Shown here: piece by piece, positions 52,839 to 60,887 of the stretch
How positions within the stretch are numbered: the first letter of the stretch is position 1
How the letters are laid out: each line of letters begins with the position of its first letter
NCBI GenBank assembly: GCA_020635675.1
Contig: JACJZJ010000004.1
Coordinates: 248,001-312,000, forward strand
DNA length: 64,000 nt
Direction of reading: 5' to 3'
Origin: Flavobacteriales bacterium
GTDB taxonomy: Bacteria; Bacteroidota; Bacteroidia; Flavobacteriales_F; PHOS-HE28
The notes under the pieces: generated by a model
Told to the model about the DNA's origin: nothing
The model's input: the letters and a program-made list of their open reading frames with translations, nothing else
The model's database searches: none
Position numbers and translations under genes: made by a program

Positions 52839-53117
52839 ATGGGAAAAGGTGACATGAAGTCGAAAAAAGGCAAGCGCACCGCCGGCAGCCGTGGCAAGAG
52901 CCGCCCTGCCAAGCGCAAGTCGAGGGTAGCCGCCGCCAAGAAGGCGACCGCCAAGAAGAAGGCCGCGCCGAAGAAGAAGGCAGCCGCCAAGAAGAAGGCC
53001 GCGCCGAAGAAGAAGGCAGCCGCCAAGAAGGCCGCACCGAGGAAGAAGGCAGCCGCCAAGAAGGCCGCGCCGAAGAAGAAGGCAGCCGCCAAGAAGAAGA
53101 CCGCCAAGAAGAAGTAA
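52839..53117 (+). CDS. bTHX (30S protein Thx) with a histone H1-like Lys/Ala-rich tail
   Basis: A 92-residue, extremely basic protein. The first 26 residues (MGKGDMKSKKGKRTAGSRG, then KSRPAKRK) align by eye with the ribosomal protein Thx, whose Thermus form is a 26-residue peptide built on GKGDRRTRRGKIWRGTYG and KYRPRKKK. The other two thirds repeat KKKAAPKKKAAAK units, as in histone H1-like proteins. Thx binds the top of the 30S head; H1-like tails bind DNA or RNA. The fusion may do either. Expression looks strong (promoter, terminator). Confidence 0.8.
   Translation: MGKGDMKSKKGKRTAGSRGKSRPAKRKSRVAAAKKATAKKKAAPKKKAAAKKKAAPKKKAAAKKAAPRKKAAAKKAAPKKKAAAKKKTAKKK
52962..53099 (+). repeat. 33/36-nt tandem repeats coding the H1-like tail
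   Basis: Four units of GCCGC(G/A)CC... at 52962, 52998, 53031 and 53064, of 36, 33, 33 and 36 nt, nearly identical in DNA and differing by an optional AAG codon. Such near-identity indicates recent or ongoing unit duplication. Confidence 0.85.
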
Positions 53118-53140
53118 GGCGCTCGACCAACAGAAGCAAG

Positions 53141-53170
53141 GACCCCCGCAAGTCGGGGGTCTTCTGCTTT
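53141..53170. terminator. terminator between the bTHX gene and pdxH
   Basis: GACCCCCG and CGGGGGTC form an eight-pair stem around CAAGT, followed by TTCTGCTTT. It lies between two convergent genes. Confidence 0.85.
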
Positions 53171-53183
53171 CAGACCCTTTCCT

Positions 53184-53831
53184 TCAAGGTTGAAGTCTCG
53201 CCCGCGACCATGAACCGTCATCGAAGTGTTCGAACACGATGCGGTCGTGCATGCGGTTGGCACGTCCCTGCCAGAACTCGATGCGCACGGGGCGCACGCG
53301 AATGCCCCCCCAATGCAATGGACGAGGCACGTCCTCCTCACCGGCGAAGCGTTCGGTCCAACGCGCGAACCGTGCATCCAGTTCCGCACGTCCCTCCACC
53401 ACGCGACTCTGATCGCTCGACCACGCACCGATGCGACTTTCCCTTGGCCGCTCACGGAAGTATGCGTCCGATTCCTGCGCCGTGGTCCGCTCTGCCCGCC
53501 CCTCGATGCGCACCTGTCTCTCATGATCAGGCCAGAAGAACGTGAGCGCCGTGCGGGGGTCACGCTCGATGTCCATGGCCTTCCTGCTGTTGTAGTTCGT
53601 GTAGAACACCAATCCGTTCATGTCGAACGAACGCAAGAGGACCACTCTCGTGCTCAAACTGTAGCTGCCCACCGTCGCGAGCACCATTGCATGCGGTTCG
53701 GGCAGACCATCGTCCTCGGCATTCTTCAGCCATTCGGCGAACAAGGCCAACGGATCACTCCCGGCCCTTTCCTCCAGCAGTGTCTCCTTGGTGTAATCAA
53801 TGCGTTGACGGACCTCCCTGTGCGTTCCCAT
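53184..53831 (-). CDS. pdxH: pyridoxamine 5'-phosphate oxidase
   Basis: A 215-residue FMN enzyme, the usual length for PdxH. FMN- and PLP-binding segments are RVVLLRSFDMNGLVFYTNYNSRKA, WPDHERQVRIEG, RPRESRIGAWSSDQS and the C-terminal PxxxEFWQGRANRMHDR, which includes the RLHDR-like active-site arginine. It oxidises pyridoxine or pyridoxamine phosphate to PLP. Start taken at MGTHREVR rather than 21 codons upstream, since the earlier part overlaps a probable promoter (TATCTTCG at 53857-53864). Confidence 0.95.
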   Translation of the reverse strand: MGTHREVRQRIDYTKETLLEERAGSDPLALFAEWLKNAEDDGLPEPHAMVLATVGSYSLSTRVVLLRSFDMNGLVFYTNYNSRKAMDIERDPRTALTFFWPDHERQVRIEGRAERTTAQESDAYFRERPRESRIGAWSSDQSRVVEGRAELDARFARWTERFAGEEDVPRPLHWGGIRVRPVRIEFWQGRANRMHDRIVFEHFDDGSWSRARLQP

Positions 53832-53956
53832 CGTATGGACCACTTTGGATCGGCAACGAAGATATCCGATGCCTGCGCAAGCATCGTAGCGCACCGGCGT
53901 TCATTGTACCAAAGGGTGCCGTGCACTAATTTGTCCCATCGCGATCCGTACCCGAC

Positions 53957-54544
53957 ATGTCACACGATCCGCTCGACCTTGATCCCGATAATCGGCTTCC
54001 ACCGAAACGCGGACGATTACTGGTCTCGGAACCGTTCCTGAGCGATCCCTATTTCCGAAGGACGGTCGTATTGCTGTGCGAGCACAACGACGAGGGATCG
54101 TTCGGTCTGGTCCTGAACCGCTTTCTGGATATCGAGATCGGCGACCTGATGGAGGACATGCCGCCCATTCGATCACGCGTCAGCATCGGCGGTCCCGTAC
54201 AGAGCGGGAACCTCTATTACCTGCACACTTTCGGACGACGGGTGGAAGGAAGCGTTCCGGTGGTGGATGGCGTACACATGGGCGGTGATATCGAGCAGTT
54301 GCGCGCGATCCTGAAAGCCGATCCGAAGCTGGCCCGCCACGTCCGTTTCTTCGTGGGCTACAGCGGATGGAGCGAGGAACAACTCGCCCGGGAACTGGAG
54401 GAGCGTTCATGGTTGATCGGACCCGCGAACAAACGCCGGATCATGCGCACGGAGATCGAGGACATCTGGGGAGAGACCCTTCGCAGCATGGGCCGTACGT
54501 TCGCTCCTTTGGCCAATTTCCCGGAGGATCCTTCGCTCAACTGA
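53957..54544 (+). CDS. YqgE/AlgH family protein
   Basis: A 195-residue protein. GRLLVSEPFLSDPYFRRTVVLLCEHNDEG and GSFGLVLNR are the signature opening; RVSIGGPVQSGNLYYLHT and FFVGYSGWSEEQL complete the family pattern. AlgH/YqgE proteins are widespread, with an unresolved role linked in Pseudomonas to alginate regulation. The gene ends 8 nt inside the convergent aminotransferase gene. Confidence 0.9.
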   Translation: MSHDPLDLDPDNRLPPKRGRLLVSEPFLSDPYFRRTVVLLCEHNDEGSFGLVLNRFLDIEIGDLMEDMPPIRSRVSIGGPVQSGNLYYLHTFGRRVEGSVPVVDGVHMGGDIEQLRAILKADPKLARHVRFFVGYSGWSEEQLARELEERSWLIGPANKRRIMRTEIEDIWGETLRSMGRTFAPLANFPEDPSLN

Positions 54545-55379
54545 GCACCTTGCCGACAAGGATCGACGTCAGTTGCTGCGAAAGTCGATGCGCATAGCGC
54601 TTGGTGCGGTACATGCCCACCCATTGCAGGCCGCGCACCGCATTGGTGAAGAAAAGTTCATCCGCGGCGAGAAGGTTCTGTGGGTTCAGCGAGCACTCAT
54701 AGACCTTGATCCCGTTGTCGAGGGCGAGATTGATCAATTGCATCCGCATCACCCCTCCCAGGCAGCCATCGGAAAGTGACGGTGTATAGAGCACCCCGTT
54801 GCTCACAATGAAAAGATTGCCGCTGCTGCTCTCGATGATGTTACCGCGGTCGTTCTGAAGAAGACAGTCGTCAAGACCACGCTCGGTGCTCCATAGCGCC
54901 GCCATGATGTAGTACTGACAGTTCAACGTCTTGTGCACTGCGAGCGCGTTCACCGGCTTGCGCATCTCGGGATAGATGTCGACCGTCAGACCACGCTCGT
55001 TCAACTGGTACACCGGATTCTCCAGGGGCGTCAGTTCAAGGGTGTAGCCACCCTTGTGGCCTTCGGGGCGATAGTGTCCGCCCGCGTCCCTGAACACGGT
55101 CAGCCGCGCACGCGCGGAACTGATACCATTGCGCTCGACCAGGTCGACCACTGCAGCATGCAAGGCATCGAGACCGAGACTCTCGGGGATCTCGATCCGC
55201 AGCAGCTTGCAACCCTCCATCAATCTCGCCCAATGCGCGTCCAGGAAACACGGCCGCCCGTCGACGACACGGATGCTCTCGAACAAACCATCACCATAGT
55301 GGAATGCGCGATTGTCCAGGGTGATCACCGGGCGGTCCGCAGGGACCGGACGACCGTTCAGGTATACGTAGTTCTCCAT
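54537..55379 (-). CDS. class IV aminotransferase (PabC/DAAT-like)
   Basis: A 280-residue fold-type IV PLP enzyme. YGDGLFESIRVVDGRP is the N-terminal motif, VHKTLNCQYYIMA carries the PLP lysine (Lys150), IIESSSGNLFIV is the E-(x)-S/T-N signature, and LGGVMRMQLINLA and ADELFFTNAVRGLQWV complete it. The family covers 4-amino-4-deoxychorismate lyase, D-amino-acid and branched-chain aminotransferases; aminodeoxychorismate lyase is a reasonable guess, but not certain. It lies four nucleotides after the GmhB-like gene on the same strand. Confidence 0.85.
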   Translation of the reverse strand: MENYVYLNGRPVPADRPVITLDNRAFHYGDGLFESIRVVDGRPCFLDAHWARLMEGCKLLRIEIPESLGLDALHAAVVDLVERNGISSARARLTVFRDAGGHYRPEGHKGGYTLELTPLENPVYQLNERGLTVDIYPEMRKPVNALAVHKTLNCQYYIMAALWSTERGLDDCLLQNDRGNIIESSSGNLFIVSNGVLYTPSLSDGCLGGVMRMQLINLALDNGIKVYECSLNPQNLLAADELFFTNAVRGLQWVGMYRTKRYAHRLSQQLTSILVGKVLS

Positions 55380-55383
55380 CCGA

Positions 55384-55878
55384 TCAGGTCCATCCGAGTG
55401 CTCGCAGCACCGGCATCAAGGGTTCATTGGCCATCACAAGCACCCCCTTCACTCCCACCGCCTCGGCCGCCTGCACGTCGCGCTCCCTGTCACCGATCAT
55501 CACCGATCCCTCCGTTCGGATCTCGTACCGCGCCATCGCCTTCTCGAGGAGAAGGCTTCCTGGTTTTCGACACAGGCAACGCCCTTTCGAAGGATGATGC
55601 GGACAATAGAAGAACGCGTCGATGCGGGCGCCCGCCTTCGCCAGCAGATCGTGAAGATAGACATGCACCCGTTCCACATCGGCCTTGGTGTACAGCCCGA
55701 GCTGCACGCCGCTCTGGTTGCTGACGACGATGATCCGCGACCCATGCCGCATGCCGGCACGCACGGCCTCCGCCACATCGGGTAACAGTTCGACATCCTC
55801 CAACCTCCACGTATGTCGGCCTCTCTCGCGGTTCATCACGCCATCGCGATCAAGGAACAATGCCGACCGCCGGCTCAT
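55384..55878 (-). CDS. HAD-IIIA phosphatase, GmhB-like
   Basis: A 164-residue HAD hydrolase. Asp10 and Asp12 are in ALFLDRDGVMN (motif 1). SNQSGVQLGLYT and MIGDRERDVQAAEA are motifs 2 and 4. A zinc-binding loop CPHHPSKGRCLC (Cys92, His94, Cys101, Cys103) marks the D-glycero-D-manno-heptose-1,7-bisphosphate 7-phosphatase and histidinol-phosphatase group. No other heptose gene is adjacent, so the substrate is open. Its ATG overlaps the rhomboid stop (ATGA). Confidence 0.88.
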   Translation of the reverse strand: MSRRSALFLDRDGVMNRERGRHTWRLEDVELLPDVAEAVRAGMRHGSRIIVVSNQSGVQLGLYTKADVERVHVYLHDLLAKAGARIDAFFYCPHHPSKGRCLCRKPGSLLLEKAMARYEIRTEGSVMIGDRERDVQAAEAVGVKGVLVMANEPLMPVLRALGWT

Positions 55879-56495
55879 ATTCCCAGCAGGTTCTCGAACC
55901 GCCCGAAATGGAGCAGCAGATCGGGCTGGAGCAACGCGGTGAACAACACACCGTACACCGCACCGAAGAAATGTGCGTCGTGCGCAACGCCATCCCCACC
56001 CCGGCGGTCCATGTACCATTCGTAACCGAGGTACAAGGCGCCGAACAGGACCGATGGGATCGGAACAGGAAGCAGGAACAGGTAGATCGGCCGGGTGGGC
56101 ATCATAAGGATGTGCGCGAACAGGATTGCGGACACGGCACCGGAAGCGCCGACGGACCTGTAGTTCGGATCACGCATGTGCCGCAAATAGCCAGGAACGG
56201 AGGCCACGATCATGGCCGAGAAATAAAGGGTGAGGTAGACCGCCGTGGGTGGCAGGCCGCTGATCGACCCGAACAGGACCTCCACCGAGCGACCGAAGGC
56301 ATAGAGCACGAACATGTTCACGAAAAGGTGCGGCCAGTTGGCGTGTACGAACGCGTGGGTGACGAACCGGAAATACTCCTTCCGCGCCCGGATCACGAAC
56401 GGCTCGAAGAGAAGAAGCGTAAAGATCCGTGCATCATTGAACGCCCATACCGACACCACGGCCGTGATGAGGATGATACCGAGCGTGGCGGACAT
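55875..56495 (-). CDS. rhomboid family intramembrane serine protease
   Basis: A 206-residue membrane protein with six predicted helices. The catalytic Ser118 lies in the GASG motif (SVGASGAVSA) and His175 in AHFFGAVYG matches the AHxxGxxxG helix. The first loop has FVTHAFVHANWPHLFVNM, the typical HAxxxHLxxN. Rhomboids cut single-pass membrane proteins. It heads a minus-strand group followed by the GmhB-like and class IV aminotransferase genes. TATCTTCG ends 5 nt before the ATG. Confidence 0.93.
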   Translation of the reverse strand: MSATLGIILITAVVSVWAFNDARIFTLLLFEPFVIRARKEYFRFVTHAFVHANWPHLFVNMFVLYAFGRSVEVLFGSISGLPPTAVYLTLYFSAMIVASVPGYLRHMRDPNYRSVGASGAVSAILFAHILMMPTRPIYLFLLPVPIPSVLFGALYLGYEWYMDRRGGDGVAHDAHFFGAVYGVLFTALLQPDLLLHFGRFENLLGI

Positions 56496-56500
56496 CGCGC

Positions 56501-56508
56501 CGAAGATA
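56501..56508 (-). promoter_or_regulatory. candidate -7 element TATCTTCG of the rhomboid gene
   Basis: One base from TAnnTTTG, 5 nt before the ATG on the minus strand. Confidence 0.4.
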
Positions 56509-56517
56509 GGCGCGGCC

Positions 56518-56940
56518 TCAATAGGTATGGTCGCGGGCGATCCGCCACCCTTCGGCGGTGCGCACCCAGAGCAAGGTGAACCCTCCGGAAAGGGTATCCT
56601 CGGCCCGCGTCAGGCGCCAGGTGCCGGTGCACCACGCGCGGCCATCCGTCATCGGAAGGACCTCACCGATCACGAACGTAAGATCACCCATGGTCGCCTT
56701 GTCCGGGTATGACCGTTGGTAGGAAGCCTGCACGGCCTCCCTTCCACAGGTGGTCCCACGCGAACTGATGAAGCAGGCCGTGTCGGAATAGCCGGCCATG
56801 AATCCCGGAATATCACCCCGGTCCCAGGCCGCTTCCTGCGCGTTCATGACGTCGCGGATCGCTTGAACGGATCCGGATCCGGGGACGCTGCAGGTCGTCG
56901 CACCGAGGAGGATGATCGAAAGGAGGACCGGGTGTCGCAT
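56518..56940 (-). CDS. NTF2-like (DUF4440/SnoaL-type) exported protein
   Basis: A 140-residue protein. A hydrophobic N-terminus (VLLSIILLGATTCSVPGSG) includes a Cys at 17 in a poor lipobox context (ATTC). The rest fits the NTF2-like cone: IRDVMNAQEAAWDRGDIPGFMAGYS opening helix, GREAVQASYQRSYP, and final strands WCTGTWRLTRA, GGFTLLWVRTAEGWRIARDHT. Many such proteins have no known activity. Placed 22 nt upstream of the rhomboid gene on the same strand. Confidence 0.8.
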   Translation of the reverse strand: MRHPVLLSIILLGATTCSVPGSGSVQAIRDVMNAQEAAWDRGDIPGFMAGYSDTACFISSRGTTCGREAVQASYQRSYPDKATMGDLTFVIGEVLPMTDGRAWCTGTWRLTRAEDTLSGGFTLLWVRTAEGWRIARDHTY

Positions 56941-57001
56941 TCAGGACGTCCCATCCCCTCCCTGCATGGCATGAGGAATGATGGCAGGAAGGCCAGGGAA
57001 G

Positions 57002-57075
57002 TAGCGCGGGAGAGACTTGAACTCTCGACCTCATGATTATGAATCATGCGCTCTGACCAGCTGAGCTACCGCGCC
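57002..57075 (-). tRNA. tRNA-Met (anticodon CAT, elongator type)
   Basis: Cloverleaf: acceptor GGCGCGG/CCGCGCT (G1-U72 pair), D stem GCTC/GAGC, anticodon stem CATGA/TCATG with loop TTCATAA giving CAT, T arm GAGAG-TTCAAGT-CTCTC. An initiator would show C1-A72 and three G-C pairs in the anticodon stem, so an elongator or Ile-lysidine tRNA is more likely. Confidence 0.9.
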
Positions 57076-57104
57076 ATGTCGCGACCGTCGTCGCGAACGG
57101 GCGG

Positions 57105-57112
57105 CAAATATA
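57105..57112 (-). promoter_or_regulatory. promoter -7 element TATATTTG of tRNA-Met
   Basis: Perfect TAnnTTTG on the minus strand, 29 nt before the tRNA 5' end. Confidence 0.55.
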
Positions 57113-57147
57113 GGGAGCGGCCTCCAGCGTCCGTGTGGTCCTCAGCC

Positions 57148-57177
57148 TTGTCGCTGTGGTCGAATTCTCTACCTTTC
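57148..57177 (+). promoter_or_regulatory. candidate promoter of the START-like gene: TTG plus TACCTTTC
   Basis: TTG at 57148-57150 and TACCTTTC at 57170-57177 with 19 nt between, the same spacing as the HU promoter. TACCTTTC has one mismatch to TAnnTTTG. It ends 6 nt before the ATG. Confidence 0.5.
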
Positions 57178-57183
57178 CCCGAC

Positions 57184-58224
57184 ATGGCATCCAAAGCGAG
57201 ACCGAAGGCCCGGAAGGGCGGCACCACCCGATCCGCGGACAGGCGCGCGAGCGCCACCCGAGGCGGTGGAAAGGCCCCGAAGGCCCGATCGACGCCCAAA
57301 AAAGCGGACAAGGGGAAGAAGGGATCCACCATGAAGGCCAAGGCAGTGAGGTCAGGAACGGCAGGGAAGGTCAAGAGCAGCAGTTCCTCCGCCAAGACCA
57401 AGCGGCCCGGTACGCGGGGATCGGCCGGCAAGGGTCGACCGGCCCAGGATCGCTCCCCCAGGACGACCAACGCCAGGAAAAAGACCGCCTCCCGGCCTAC
57501 GAACAGGAAGAAGGCGACAGCGAAGAAGACATCCGCAAACAAGTCGGTAGCCAAAAATACCACGCCGAAGAAGAGCACACCGAAGAAGGCCTTGGTCAAA
57601 GCACCGACCAAGGGAAGAACGACGCCTCCATCATCCTCCGACAGGTCGAAGGAGCGGCCCAAGCAGCCGTCAGCCGCCGCCCGACAGCGGTCCGGAAAGG
57701 GTGCCAAAGGAAAGGACGCCCGGACGGGCCGTGAAAGCGTCGAGAAGCGACCGGCACCCGCGACCGAAGAGCACACAAGTGCGGTGAAGGCCACGATCAC
57801 CGGATTGCAGCCGCTGAACGCACCACCGCGAAACCTGAAACGGGCCCTGAAGGAACGCTACCAGATCGAGTTCCAGGTCCGATCGACACCCCATGTGCTC
57901 TTTGACCTCATCAGCACACCCAGTGGATTCTCCGAATGGTTCTGCGACGATGTGAACGTGCGCGGCGACGAGTTCGCCTTCATCTGGAACGGCGAGGAGG
58001 AAAAAGCGAACTGCATCGGCCGCAAGCACCAGGAGCTCATCCGGTTCCAATGGGAGGATGATGAGGACCCGGGCGCCTATTTCGAGCTCCGCATACGCGT
58101 AGACCCCATGACCAACGACGTGGCGCTGGTGGTGACCGACCATGCCTGGCCCAAGGACCTGGAAAGTGCACGAATGTTGTGGGAAAGCCAGGTGGCCACG
58201 CTGTTGCGCGTGATCGGCTCCTGA
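57184..58224 (+). CDS. START-like domain protein with a long histone H1-like basic N-terminus
   Basis: A 346-residue protein. Residues about 1-200 are low-complexity, dominated by Lys, Arg, Ala, Ser, Thr and Pro (KARPKARKGGTTRS, NRKKATAKKTSANKSVAKNT), like a histone H1 C-terminal domain. Residues about 220-346 form a START/SRPBCC-like domain (ERYQIEFQVRSTPHVLFDLI, GFSEWFCDDVNVRGDEFAFIW, LESARMLWESQVATLLRVIG), which in Bacteroidota usually stands alone as about 130 residues. The basic part could bind nucleic acid or anchor to the ribosome or nucleoid. The reading frame is continuous, with no sign of a frameshift fusion. Confidence 0.78.
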   Translation: MASKARPKARKGGTTRSADRRASATRGGGKAPKARSTPKKADKGKKGSTMKAKAVRSGTAGKVKSSSSSAKTKRPGTRGSAGKGRPAQDRSPRTTNARKKTASRPTNRKKATAKKTSANKSVAKNTTPKKSTPKKALVKAPTKGRTTPPSSSDRSKERPKQPSAAARQRSGKGAKGKDARTGRESVEKRPAPATEEHTSAVKATITGLQPLNAPPRNLKRALKERYQIEFQVRSTPHVLFDLISTPSGFSEWFCDDVNVRGDEFAFIWNGEEEKANCIGRKHQELIRFQWEDDEDPGAYFELRIRVDPMTNDVALVVTDHAWPKDLESARMLWESQVATLLRVIGS

Positions 58225-58261
58225 ACACGGACCTACCTTCGCGCGGCGTTCCCATGATGCG

Positions 58262-59713
58262 ATGAAACGCCTGCACCTCATGATCATCAGGTCCTACCTG
58301 GGGCCGTTGGTGATCACGTTCATCATCGTCCTGTTCATCCTGTCCATGCAATTCCTTTGGAAATACGTGGACGATCTGATGGGCAAGGGCCTGCCCTGGT
58401 ACACCCTTACACAATTGATGGTCTATGCCACGGCCAGTTTCGTACCCCTGGCGCTACCTCTGGCGGTTTTGCTGTCCTCGATCATGACCCTGGGTGGGCT
58501 CGGTGAGAACAGCGAGCTCGTTCCCATGCGTTCCGCCGGGCTCCACCTTTTCCGCATCCTGAGGCCACTGATGCTCGTGAGCCTGTTGTTGGCGGGTTTC
58601 AGCCTGTTCTTCAGCAACAACGTACTTCCCGTTGCCAACCTCAAATTCCAGAGCCTGCTTTGGGATGTCACGCGGAAGAAGCCCGCCATGAACCTCCGAC
58701 CGAACGTCTTCTACAATGGCATCGACGGGTTCAGCATCCGTGTCAAGGAGAAGGATGCGGACGATGGTGTGCTGAAGGATGTCCTCATCTACGACCACCG
58801 CGCACCCCTGGCGGGGAACCGTACGGTCGTGCACGCCGCCACGGGCTCTATGAAGAGGTCCACCGATGGGCATTTCCTCCTGCTCACGCTGAACGACGGG
58901 CACTTCTACGACGAACGGGACCCGACGGACCCCGACGACCGCGGCCATGCGCTCGTCCATGGGACCTTTCGCACGGATGTGATCCGCTTGGACCTGACCG
59001 GCCTTGGCCTGGACCGCACCGATGAGGAGCTTTTCAAGAGCAACTACAAGATGTTGACGCTTGGACAGCTCCAGCACGCCGAGGACAGTTTGCACGCGCA
59101 TTACGCCGAACGCGTGGCCACACAGGAGCATTATCTGCGGAACGCACTGTTCATCACCCGGGACAGTGTCGCCGACCGGCCCGAAGGTCCCTTCGTCGAC
59201 CGCGGCAGCTACATGCGCGATCTGGGCCGCGATGAGCGCGCCGGTCTGTACGATCTGGCGATGAACATCGTACGGAACAACATCAACTACATCGACAGGT
59301 CCCTGGAGGAGCGGCGCGAGCGACGCGAGCAACTGGCGCGTTTCCAGGTGGAGTGGCATCGCAAATGGATGCTCGCTTTCGCCTGTGTCATCTTTTTCTT
59401 CATCGGTGCACCTTTGGGCGCGATCATCCGGAAAGGTGGCATGGGCGCACCCACCGTTTTCGCCATCGTTTTCTTCCTTGTCTTCCACATCCTCAGCTTC
59501 AGTACCGAGAAGCTGGTGGTTTCTGACAAGTTCCCGGCCTGGCCCGGCATGTGGATCAGTACCATGGTCCTGCTCCCGGTCGGGCTTTTCCTGACCTGGA
59601 AGGCCGCCACCGATAGCCCGCTGCTGGACCGCGATGCGTATTATCGCGGCTGGGACCGATTGGTATCCCGTTCCCGTAAACCGCGGCATGCGGATCCTCC
59701 AGTTGTGCAATAA
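58262..59713 (+). CDS. LptF/LptG family permease
   Basis: A 483-residue inner-membrane protein of the YjgP/YjgQ family: three N-terminal helices (about 10-30, 50-75, 95-115), a large periplasmic beta domain, and three C-terminal helices (WMLAFACVIFFFIGAPLGAIIRKGG, FAIVFFLVFHILSF, WISTMVLLPVGLFLTW). GAPLGAIIRKGGMG is a characteristic segment. The family exports LPS with LptB and LptC. It is longer than E. coli LptF (about 366), mostly in the periplasmic part, as in other Bacteroidota. Overlaps the first glycosyltransferase by 26 nt. Confidence 0.9.
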   Translation: MKRLHLMIIRSYLGPLVITFIIVLFILSMQFLWKYVDDLMGKGLPWYTLTQLMVYATASFVPLALPLAVLLSSIMTLGGLGENSELVPMRSAGLHLFRILRPLMLVSLLLAGFSLFFSNNVLPVANLKFQSLLWDVTRKKPAMNLRPNVFYNGIDGFSIRVKEKDADDGVLKDVLIYDHRAPLAGNRTVVHAATGSMKRSTDGHFLLLTLNDGHFYDERDPTDPDDRGHALVHGTFRTDVIRLDLTGLGLDRTDEELFKSNYKMLTLGQLQHAEDSLHAHYAERVATQEHYLRNALFITRDSVADRPEGPFVDRGSYMRDLGRDERAGLYDLAMNIVRNNINYIDRSLEERRERREQLARFQVEWHRKWMLAFACVIFFFIGAPLGAIIRKGGMGAPTVFAIVFFLVFHILSFSTEKLVVSDKFPAWPGMWISTMVLLPVGLFLTWKAATDSPLLDRDAYYRGWDRLVSRSRKPRHADPPVVQ

Positions 59714-60887
59714 ACCGCCCTTCCCCCCCATCGATGGCGGGAGCAAGGCGATGTACGAACTGACGCGCGGCCTGATCAAGGCCGGCCACCACGTCAAGGT
59801 GATCTGCATCACCACACCGAAGCATGACCTGGACACGCGTGAAATGCCGGAGGACCTCGTGGAGAAGAGCGGCATCGAGGGCGTATTCGTCGATACCTCC
59901 CTGAACGTGGTCGATGCGTTCGCCGACCTGGTGACGGCGGACAACTACAACATCAGCCGCTTCTTCTCCCCGGACATGGACATCCGGTTGATCCGGCTCC
60001 TGTCGTCCGAACGATTCGACTTCATCCTGCTCGAAAGTCTGTTCATGACACCCTACATCGCCACCATCCGGCGCTACAGCCAGGCGAAGGTGGTCCTGCG
60101 CTCCCACAATCTGGAGCATGTGATCCAGGAACGGATCGCGAGCGGGGAACGGAACATCCTGAAAAGACCCTACCGCAGGTTCCTTGCCCGGCAGTTGAAG
60201 AACTACGAGATGGAGGTGCTCGACCGTGTGGACGGGGTGGCGGCGATCAGTCCCTCCGACAGGGACAAGTTCATCGGGCATGGAACACGAACACCGATCG
60301 CCAGCATTCCCTTCTGCGTCGATCCCACGGAATACGACACGACCCCGGCAAAGGGTCCGCTCACATTCTTCCACCTGGGGAGCATGGATTGGCTTCCGAA
60401 CGAAGAAGGCGTCCGGTGGCTTCTCCGGTCGGTCTGGCCGCGACTGGTCAGGAAACATCCGAACGCCCATCTGCATCTCGCCGGCAATCGCATGCCACGC
60501 GATCTGATGGAGCTTCGTTCCGATGGCCTCCAGGTGAAAGGACGTGTGAAGAACGCATTGCGTTACATGGCGGATCGCCATGTGATGGTGGTCCCCTTGT
60601 TCTCCGCCGGTGGCATGCGCGTCAAGATCATCGAAGGGATGGCCATGGGGAAATGCGTGATCAGCACGCCGATCGGGGCGGAGGGGATCGAAGCAACGGA
60701 CGGCAGGAACATCCTACTGGCCCGGAACATGACCGAGTTCGTGGAACAGATGGGCGCCATCCTTCGCGAACCGGCAATTGCGGATAGGGTCGGCGCGGCG
60801 GCCAGGGAACTGATCCGTGAACGCTACGATACCCGGCGAACGATCAAGGACCTGCTCGCCTTCCTCCGGAGCCTGCAAAAGGGATGA
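59688..60887 (+). CDS. glycosyltransferase family 4-type (GT-B)
   Basis: A 399-residue GT-B glycosyltransferase. The N-terminal Rossmann domain begins MRILQLCNKPPFPPIDGGSK; the C-terminal domain shows FHLGSMDWLPNEEGVRWLL, HLHLAGNRMP and the sugar-nucleotide loop VVPLFSAGGMRVKIIEGMAMGK with the E-x7-E-like arrangement (KIIEGMAMG). The acceptor is unknown; LPS or capsule assembly fits its place after the LptF/G gene. Overlaps lptF/G by 26 nt and the next GT by ATGA. Confidence 0.88.
   Translation: MRILQLCNKPPFPPIDGGSKAMYELTRGLIKAGHHVKVICITTPKHDLDTREMPEDLVEKSGIEGVFVDTSLNVVDAFADLVTADNYNISRFFSPDMDIRLIRLLSSERFDFILLESLFMTPYIATIRRYSQAKVVLRSHNLEHVIQERIASGERNILKRPYRRFLARQLKNYEMEVLDRVDGVAAISPSDRDKFIGHGTRTPIASIPFCVDPTEYDTTPAKGPLTFFHLGSMDWLPNEEGVRWLLRSVWPRLVRKHPNAHLHLAGNRMPRDLMELRSDGLQVKGRVKNALRYMADRHVMVVPLFSAGGMRVKIIEGMAMGKCVISTPIGAEGIEATDGRNILLARNMTEFVEQMGAILREPAIADRVGAAARELIRERYDTRRTIKDLLAFLRSLQKG

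Noticed and set aside
57002..57075. Initiator tRNA-fMet
   Set aside because: The first pair is G-U rather than the C-A mismatch, and the anticodon stem lacks three consecutive G-C pairs, so an elongator or Ile-lysidine type is preferred.
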